A stretch of DNA of 64,000 bases from Guyanagaster necrorhizus (taxonomy: Eukaryota; Basidiomycota; Agaricomycetes; Agaricales; Physalacriaceae), in assembly GCF_019112545.1 (NCBI RefSeq), contig NW_025064924.1:62001-126000 (forward strand), in the 5' to 3' direction. Positions 57,795-64,000 of this stretch are shown here, in pieces. The translations under genes were made by a program, and so were the position numbers. Every line of letters begins with the position of its first letter. The first letter of the stretch is position 1. The notes beneath the pieces were generated by a model, which was given only the letters and a program-made list of their open reading frames with translations, had not been told where the DNA came from and made no database searches.

Positions 57795-58572
57795 TCAATA
57801 TTCCGGGGGGGTGGCATAAAACCGCATCGAACGTCCTTTCCGTTGTTTGCGGACATTAGGAGAACAATCTATAAGAAATTGAGTAAAGCCGACGGAGATA
57901 GAAACTACGCAACCAACCATGATCGCGAACCCTAGCATCTCACTATCTCCCGACGTGGACGTACCATACAACCCAAAGACATTCCCTATACTCGCCCACA
58001 CGGTATCCACCGTCGCGTACGCATGAAAGACGGGCACCGCCTGCGCCGCCGTATGTAGGGACGCATACATCCGGATCTGAGAGTCAAGCTCGTTATCCTG
58101 CAGTTGGAGAAAATCTGTCCATTTGTCACCACCCATGTATCATTCGACGATTACAGACGCGAGAAATCGTACGGTGTCAAGCTCCAGCTCTGTCAGAGGC
58201 TCCAGTATATAGCCCAAGCGACATCGAGGTCCTGCTTACTAGTAATCTCCTTCCTGGATCCAGGTTCCTTTGTTTTTTGCCCTTGAGCCAGTCCATCCAC
58301 CGCAGCCTTCATTTTCCCCAGCAAGCCATCCCCATCCAGGCATCACGACATATCACAGAGCAGAACCATACTCCAGCACCGTCATATCGGATGTTCCAGG
58401 CGTAGCGGTCGCAGTCGAATGCATAGGAAAAGCAGTGACCGCAGACTTCTTTGCGAACTACGCGGTATATCACCGGAGCGTAAGGGATGAAAAGGTGTAG
58501 ACGAGGGTATATTTTAGGACAGATGTCGTTGCGAATAGACCATAACGGGTTCAGCTGGAACGATAAAATCAA
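57795..58572 (-). pseudogene. Decayed SET-domain (SMYD-like) gene
   Basis: Pieces of a basidiomycete SET-domain protein are in order: a Cys-rich patch EVCGHCFSYAF ... VWFCSVICRDAW (zinc-binding, MYND-like), LEPLTELELDTVRFLASVI, DKWTDFLQLQDNELDSQIRM, then SIGNVFGLYGTSTSGDSEML and CSPNVRKQRKGRSMRFYAT. The catalytic FNHDC-type motif is replaced by FLIDC, so the essential Asn-His is lost. A stop follows RFYATPPEY where the rest of the SET and post-SET part should continue. Frames between the pieces carry stops. It is unlikely to be an active lysine methyltransferase. A different exon structure that rescues the motif was looked for and not found. Confidence 0.6.
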
Positions 58573-58989
58573 GTAAAAACATACTTATTTAAATAGTTAT
58601 TTACAGATGGCTTATCCATCCAGATTCAATCATCGTGTCAGTCTTTCGTCCTCTGATGCTGTGGACACCTCAGAAGCATTATAGAATATGTCCTAGGTAA
58701 GGCAGACTCAAATTTGTGGTACTGTTCACTGGCAGCTGAGTCCACTGTCTTCTAGTGTCGATTTCGAACGGTTCATTGTCGACATTATTAACGTTTCGTG
58801 ATATGTATCTGTCAGGACAGACCTATCACATTAATCCAAGAAGCTCCTTACCAATTTTGCCTCAGGATATGAGCGATTCGCTCACTATAATTTGCAGTGT
58901 GGCTCTTGTATCAAGTGCATTCTTGATATTATTCGAAGCCATGGATGACCCCCATGCAATCGTTGGCGGCGGTATTGTCAATCACTTGT
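58573..58989. other. No supported gene
   Basis: 417 bases between the two pseudogenes. It may contain the lost 5' end of the transporter remnant, but nothing readable is left. Confidence 0.45.
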
Positions 58990-60331
58990 ACTTCTAGCAG
59001 CTTTCGGAATGCACAACGCCGATGGGACGAAGAATGCCAGTAGACTAAACAACATCTCAACCAATCTTCTGTCCCTCTTTCAAGCTGGAGCTTTCTTCGG
59101 CGCCTTGGGTAGTGTTCCGATATCTTGTGATTCATTGTCTCGCGCTTCTTCTATTCGAAAAGTTCATTTTTGTATCAGCAAAGCTTGGCAGAAGGTATAC
59201 TTTACTCGTATGTTCTCTGTTCTTCTGTATCGGGGCAGTATGTCTGTTTCTTGTTCCGTCGTTGTCGCATCTTTCAATATTGCGCATAGGTTCTGACGAA
59301 TGTAGCCGCGTCCCATCAAATGGTCTCACCCTTGCTACGCAGGGCGAGTCATCTCTGGTGTCGGAATAGGTGGGATATCGGCCGTAGCCCCAGTTTTTGT
59401 CTCCGAGTGTTCGCCCAAAGAAGTTCGAGGACGAATCAACGGGATGTTCCAGATCATGGTGGCCACTGGAGTTATGCTGTCCTACTTCATAAATTGCGCG
59501 TGTCTTCAAGTTGTCACCACTAGCGTCCACTAACAACGATACACCCGAAGACGGTATCGGCACCCATTCCAGTGGCAGAACGTATGGAAAATCCTATTCG
59601 GGGTCCAGCTCGCGCCGTCTAGTATCATGACCTTCGGCTTGTTGACTATCAAGGCACCTATTCCTACGCACTGCTTGTACTGGATGTAGAGCTGACGAAG
59701 ATCTTAATCCCAGGAATCGCCTCGTTGGCTCGCGTCAGTTAACCGAAAAGATGGTGCCCTCAAGAACCTTGCCTAGCTGCGAAGACTTCCACCCACCTCT
59801 GAGCAAATCCTGCACGAGATGGCCGAAATCGATGCCGTTGCTGAGGAAGAGCGCTTGGCTCGCGAGGGTCTGCAGTGGAAAGAAGCATTTTTTGGTCTGG
59901 AGTATACGGCGTCGTCAAACTGGCATCCACGTTGTTGTTCGTCTTCTTCGGGGTTGAATGGCTTGACGAAAATTATCCCTAATCGTTTCTGCGTTTGGAA
60001 TGGGTACATTGTTCTATATCGTTGGGGCATTTCTTAAGGCAAACCCACCACCCTCGACCAGTCTTCGCCGTGTCAAAGACTAGTCCAGATATGGTCAGCA
60101 ATCTGGGTTGGAAGCTTTTCATAATGTTTGCCACTGTAGAAATCTGTGCAATGGGGCTATTTTCGATGTGCGTATTATCTCTATTCGCGTATTTCAATCT
60201 CTCTGCCGACGTAGTCAAAAAGTCTTATCCCAGAGACGAAGGGCCGTAGTCTTGAAGACATGGATGTCATATTCGGTGCCATTAGCAAGGAAGAGCGGAA
60301 CAAGAATATTATCAGACAAGAGCACGATTAG
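58990..60331 (+). pseudogene. Decayed MFS sugar/quinate transporter gene
   Basis: Fragments of a 12-helix sugar-porter follow one another: NISTNLLSLFQAGAFFGALG, AKLGRRYTLLVCSLFFCIGA, VFVSECSPKEVRGRINGMFQ, FGVQLAPSSIMTFGLLTIK, SEQILHEMAEIDAVAEEERL, LIVSAFGMGTLFYIVGAFLK, WKLFIMFATVEICAMGLFS and LIPETKGRSLEDMDVIFGAI. Inactivating lesions are an in-frame TAG at 59774-59776 after LKNLA, a frameshift at about 59972 between FGVEWLDENYP and LIVSAF, other frame changes near 59140-59350, and loss of several middle-to-late helices between about 60070 and 60090. The end EERNKNIIRQEHD plus stop at 60329-60331 is intact. It was once a functional transporter. Confidence 0.8.
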
Positions 60332-61272
60332 TCGACCGCTCTCATGCAAACCACTCAGAATTTGCTGACTGGAAACATAGAACTTGAAGCGAGAAGGTCT
60401 GATCTTCAAAATACCCCAAATTACAACGGCCACAACGCGTGAAATTTGAAATACACTCTGCTGTATGATAGCCTCCGATTATATGCAGCGCCTGCTTTTA
60501 AATATTTTTAATCAAAATGTCTGCGGGCTTTGATGATTGGGCAGACCACCCAGACTCGATAAATTATTGGTTCGAGGCCACATCTTTGCGTGAGGCAGAT
60601 CGGCCACGATGATTAACACTCGCGCCGCCATCTCTCTGGGCGGGGGGTGGGAGCTTTCCTCCCTCGCTGATCTCAAAGTGTCTCCGACATCCATGCTTTT
60701 GGTCTTCCACCTTTTCAATGAACAACGCCAGTAGGGGGATGACTAGCACGGACAATATAAGAGTCGGCCATGATTTTCGCAACTTCGGCAGAGCAGGCAC
60801 TCTAGATGGGACATCTTCCCTAAGGGTACAGTCAATGGAGACGTATCCCTCGAAGAAACATGGAAGTATCAAGGCGAAATCCCTCTACCTTGTTTGGTGC
60901 ATCACGGTGTGTGTTGAAAATCCCTTGGATACTACTAGATCTCGTACCCATGTATCGAAACATTATTAGGATGATGAAGATGTAGGAACAGTTTGTAATA
61001 GTGTATCATGCAAGCAATCCTCTTTGAAACGTCAGGAACATGAGAAGAATTTGCCTGGAAACGAATATGAAGCAAGCGATTGAGCAGCTGTCGTTGCACT
61101 TCGGTCTGATTTCTAGGACTACGGGAAGAATAATCAACACCTACACAAACACCCTATTCGTGTGCGGCTCTGAATTCTTTTTTTTTGGTGGTCTGATAGC
61201 TCGACTGTCATCCAAACGAAGTGCACAGACAATCCTACCACAAACCCGCTCTCTCCTCGTCTGCCTTTCTAC
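60332..61272. other. No supported gene
   Basis: AT-rich near 60480-60520. No frame with a domain; the end is 3' of the F-box gene. Confidence 0.5.
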
Positions 61273-62575
61273 TTATCCGAACCATGTCGAGCTATCAAAA
61301 AACCGAAACTCCTTGGCTGGGCGTAATATTCCCCTCGCCTGGCACTTTGGTAACTTTTCCACGAAGCTTGTGATCCTGTGCCCCATCTTAATATAAGCTT
61401 GGGATCCGTCGTTGGGCTTCGAGTACCATCCAGGCTCTTGCCCAACAACATCTTGGAGGTCAAAATACGTCTTGACGTAGGTTTTAATCTCCTTGAGCGC
61501 ATGGAAGTAGGGATATTGGAGGATGTCATCGAGGTTCTCCCAATCTAGATTATACGCGGAGAGATAAGAGACATCCAGCGTCTCTAGTGTGGGAGTCGAA
61601 CAGTCTGATTCGGTGAGGCGTCTGAGGAAAGGAATGAGGTATTGGTCGTCGTCAATCCAGAATTCGATCCGCCGAAGATTGGGAATTCGGGTGAAGTCGA
61701 TGAGTTTGAAGCAGGCATCTGCAAAAACTGGTTAGTAAGAAGACCAGCATAAGTATGTAGGGAAACTTACTAAGATCAACCCCGTTGTTAAGCAACCCTC
61801 CGGCCTGGATAGTGAACCCGAAATCCTCGAAATGCTCACCAGCGGATAACAGTAGCCGTCCAAATTCTTCAGCTAATGCTGGCTGGAAGTCATCAAAGTT
61901 CACGTAATGACACTTGAAAACTCGGAGAGTTGGACATGGTATCAGGGAACGTATAACACAAGGATTGGACACGTCATTGAGTGAGATGGTATGTAAATTG
62001 GGCGGCAGAGTGTGCTTGGGGTGCGGGCCATCTTCCTCCAAATCCTTAACCCGGAATCGTATAGTCTGCAAGAACAGCACTTCCAGCGCCGGGAAGGAAG
62101 CGATAAGAGCAAGAAGCTCTTCATCCGTCTCGAAAAGAACCATCCACAACCGGAGCTCAGTCACACTCTTGAATCTATGTCCAATACTCAATTTCTCCGC
62201 GTTGGTGAGTGTCCACCAGCCAACCCAGGTCACCGACAACTTCTGCACATGCGTAAAGACATCTGTAGGGCATCGAGTCAAGACGCCCTGGAACGCCCGG
62301 CCATCAAGCAGATCGCCTTCGAGACTGCCATGTCTGGTAACGGTATTCTGCGCAACATCAAGCTCACGTATATAACCTGAACCAAGGGTAGCATGTTGGC
62401 TCTCAAAAAGCTGGAAGAATGAATCTGCTGTGTCACGATAGAGTTTCACCTCGTGAAAGAGGTGAAAACGACTTTCAGGGATCCATGCGCGGCAGACGAG
62501 GGAGCATGCTAAGAGGGATGGTTTGGAGTCGTGGAGATGGTCGATGACGAGGTTACACAGTTCGGTGGGGAGCAT
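61273..62575 (-). CDS. F-box and LRR-like protein
   Basis: Two exons (61771-62575 and 61273-61718) give 416 residues. The F-box MLPTELCNLVIDHLHDSKPS ... LACSLVCRAWIPESR is at the very start, where it would bind Skp1 in an SCF ubiquitin ligase. Degenerate leucine-rich repeats follow: VTELRLWMVLFE, FPALEVLFLQTIRFRV, PTLRVFKCHYVNFDDF, and PNLRRIEFWIDDDQYLIPFL in exon 2. The end is KEFRFFDSSTWFG. It belongs to the large expanded basidiomycete F-box set; substrate unknown. A solo LTR ends its homology-free upstream region only 108 bases before the ATG and could affect its promoter. Confidence 0.8.
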
Positions 62576-62682
62576 CGTTCACATGCAGAAATCCTATCAA
62601 TGTGCTTCGTTAAAAGGATAGGCATTCACAGCTCCTTACACAGCCAGCACTGCCATCGTAGCATGACTTGGATAATACATAT

Positions 62683-62899
62683 TGTTGGGATTTTGCTGGA
62701 AAGTTCTAGAAAGGGCAATCCGGCATCATGCCGAGAGTTGATGAGTAAGCTCGAGAGAAAGAAAAAGTTGTAGTAAATTCTAGATATAAGTCTGGAGAGT
62801 ATAAATACAAGCTCTGTAGGAGCTGTAGAATAAGGAGTTCATACCTTCTGGCCTTACCAGCCTGGAGTCTACCCTGCGCATCACCGAGGATTTCCAACA
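62683..62899 (+). mobile_element. Solo LTR, copy 2
   Basis: 217 bases, same length and ends (TGTTGG...CCAACA) as the copy at 43799, with roughly ten scattered differences. It is flanked by the perfect five-base direct repeat CATAT (62678-62682 and 62900-62904) and contains the TATAAATA box. It sits upstream of the F-box gene, in the opposite orientation to it. Confidence 0.92.
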
Positions 62900-63244
62900 C
62901 ATATGACTCCCGGCGCCAGAGGCTAGAAGGCTGTGTTACATAACAGCATTGAATTCGTAGGTTTGATTGAACATAGAATAGACTGATAGGTATAATCAGT
63001 CTCAGTACGGCAACATCTGATATCAAACTCACATCAAGCGTTTCAACATATTTCACAGAAAGGACGTACGAGTCCAACGTCGTATATTTTTGCCTTTCAC
63101 TTTGATTTCTGAAAAACAAACGGACTTGAAGGTAGGCTGTTTGGACATATGCAATGCACCGCTAGCTGTCAAGCAGCACTGAGCACGTTATCTTCGAGCT
63201 CGCAAGAGCATAGCTATCAGGAGTGTGAGCCCAGGATAAATGAA

Positions 63245-64000
63245 CTATGGTACAACGTCGCGTTTTGGTATCTTGAGTACTGATGCACCTGGTTGGTTCG
63301 CTGAGCTCCCTGTCAATATTGTGCAAACCAATGGAGAAAGTATCTCGCCGATCCCAACTGACGCGCCCACTCGGTTATTCTCAAACGAGTCCCAATCCGT
63401 GACTTCTTCTTCCGCATTCTCCATATCCTTCATGAAGTGGGCACAGAGTTCTGCAGTGAAGGAATAACGCAGGCTCTTTACCATAGATCTGCAGCTCTCC
63501 GGTACAATGAACTCGAATTTCGGCAGCAACAGCACCTGACGAGCAGCGTACGAATACGAACGACTACGTGGCTCCTTCATGGAAGCGCGTATATCTCTAA
63601 AGCATTCTGAAGACTGTGTGAGGATCCGGAGCGTCTCCAATTTGGGCACGATGACAAAAGGGTATACAAGGCCATCGGGACCGAAAGAATTGAGACAGTA
63701 CAGTGACAATATCGTGTGTACGGAGATGTAGATCCTTGACAGAGAAAAGTCTCCAAAAATGATAGTGGGGGCGGTATCGACATATTCCCCGTTGAAGGGC
63801 CTGAGGGCTCGTCAACCGAAGGGAACCACGTCTCTTCCATGAAAACGATGTGGCGCAGACCCCAAATGGCTAAGTTTTTTAACAGCAAAGGAGTGGTATA
63901 TTTCGCTGAACATCCATCAAGTATCCCTTCGAGGCACCGTTTCTCCCTGAACAAAGTGCGATCACTTACGAAAAGGAACGTCACGCCTTGGAAGGCAACA
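63245..64000 (-). CDS. Partial F-box/LRR-like protein (runs off the window)
   Basis: The visible part is C-terminal. Upstream exons at 63984-63720 have NLAIWGLRHIVFMEETWFPS. A frame then reads APTIIFGDFSLSRIYISVHT and LSLYCLNSFGPDGLVYPFVI, followed by PKLETLRILTQSSECFRDIR and a charged end, KIPKRDVVP, at 63245. The leucine spacing matches solenoid repeats of the neighbouring F-box gene, but the F-box itself would lie beyond 64000. Reading frames shift between the first two parts, so either an intron near 63780-63800 or decay is present. Confidence 0.45.

Noticed and set aside
1..64000. CRISPR arrays, bacterial operons or ribosome-binding sites
   Set aside because: The intron-rich eukaryotic gene structure excludes them, and no spaced identical repeats were seen.

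Overview
The window is nuclear DNA from a mushroom-forming basidiomycete (Agaricomycetes-like). The evidence is genes split by many 45-100 bp GT-AG introns, start-codon micro-exons, and a typical gene set: HET, F-box, HMG-box, RING, intradiol dioxygenase and SET families beside conserved eukaryotic genes. All gene models are read by eye from splice signals and protein resemblance; no search or transcript was used.

Layout. 1-4.1 kb: two copies of a 65-residue small-protein gene, one inside a segment repeated inverted at 24.8-26.3 kb with a third copy. 4.9-10 kb: glycerol-3-phosphate acyltransferase, ribosomal protein uS11 (RPS14) and an orphan cyanase-type helix-turn-helix protein. 11-20 kb: RING/coiled-coil protein 1, an F-box-like protein and a VAMP7-type R-SNARE, separated by long gene-poor stretches. 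21-25 kb: a Ser/Thr-rich membrane protein and a zinc alcohol dehydrogenase. 25-28.5 kb: repeat relics including a tRNA-like SINE family. 28.5-43.1 kb: two nearly identical 1.95 kb inverted repeats, each with an HMG-box gene, flank a 9.7 kb core holding EMG1, a secreted intradiol dioxygenase, RING protein 2 and two hypotheticals. 43-53 kb: a solo LTR, a small hypothetical, a HET-domain gene, RING protein 3 and SEC61 beta. 55-60.4 kb: a Na+/H+ antiporter, then an erosion zone with a decayed SET-domain gene and a decayed sugar-transporter gene. 61-64 kb: an F-box gene, a second solo LTR and a partial gene running off the edge.

The genes form no single pathway. Housekeeping genes (RPS14, EMG1, SEC61 beta, R-SNARE, GPAT) alternate with fast-evolving families. 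The most notable structures are the young HMG-box inverted duplication, the triplicated 65-residue gene with a stop codon embedded in a splice donor, three RING/coiled-coil paralogues within 40 kb, a tRNA-like SINE family, and two 217 bp solo LTRs with perfect 5 bp target duplications.
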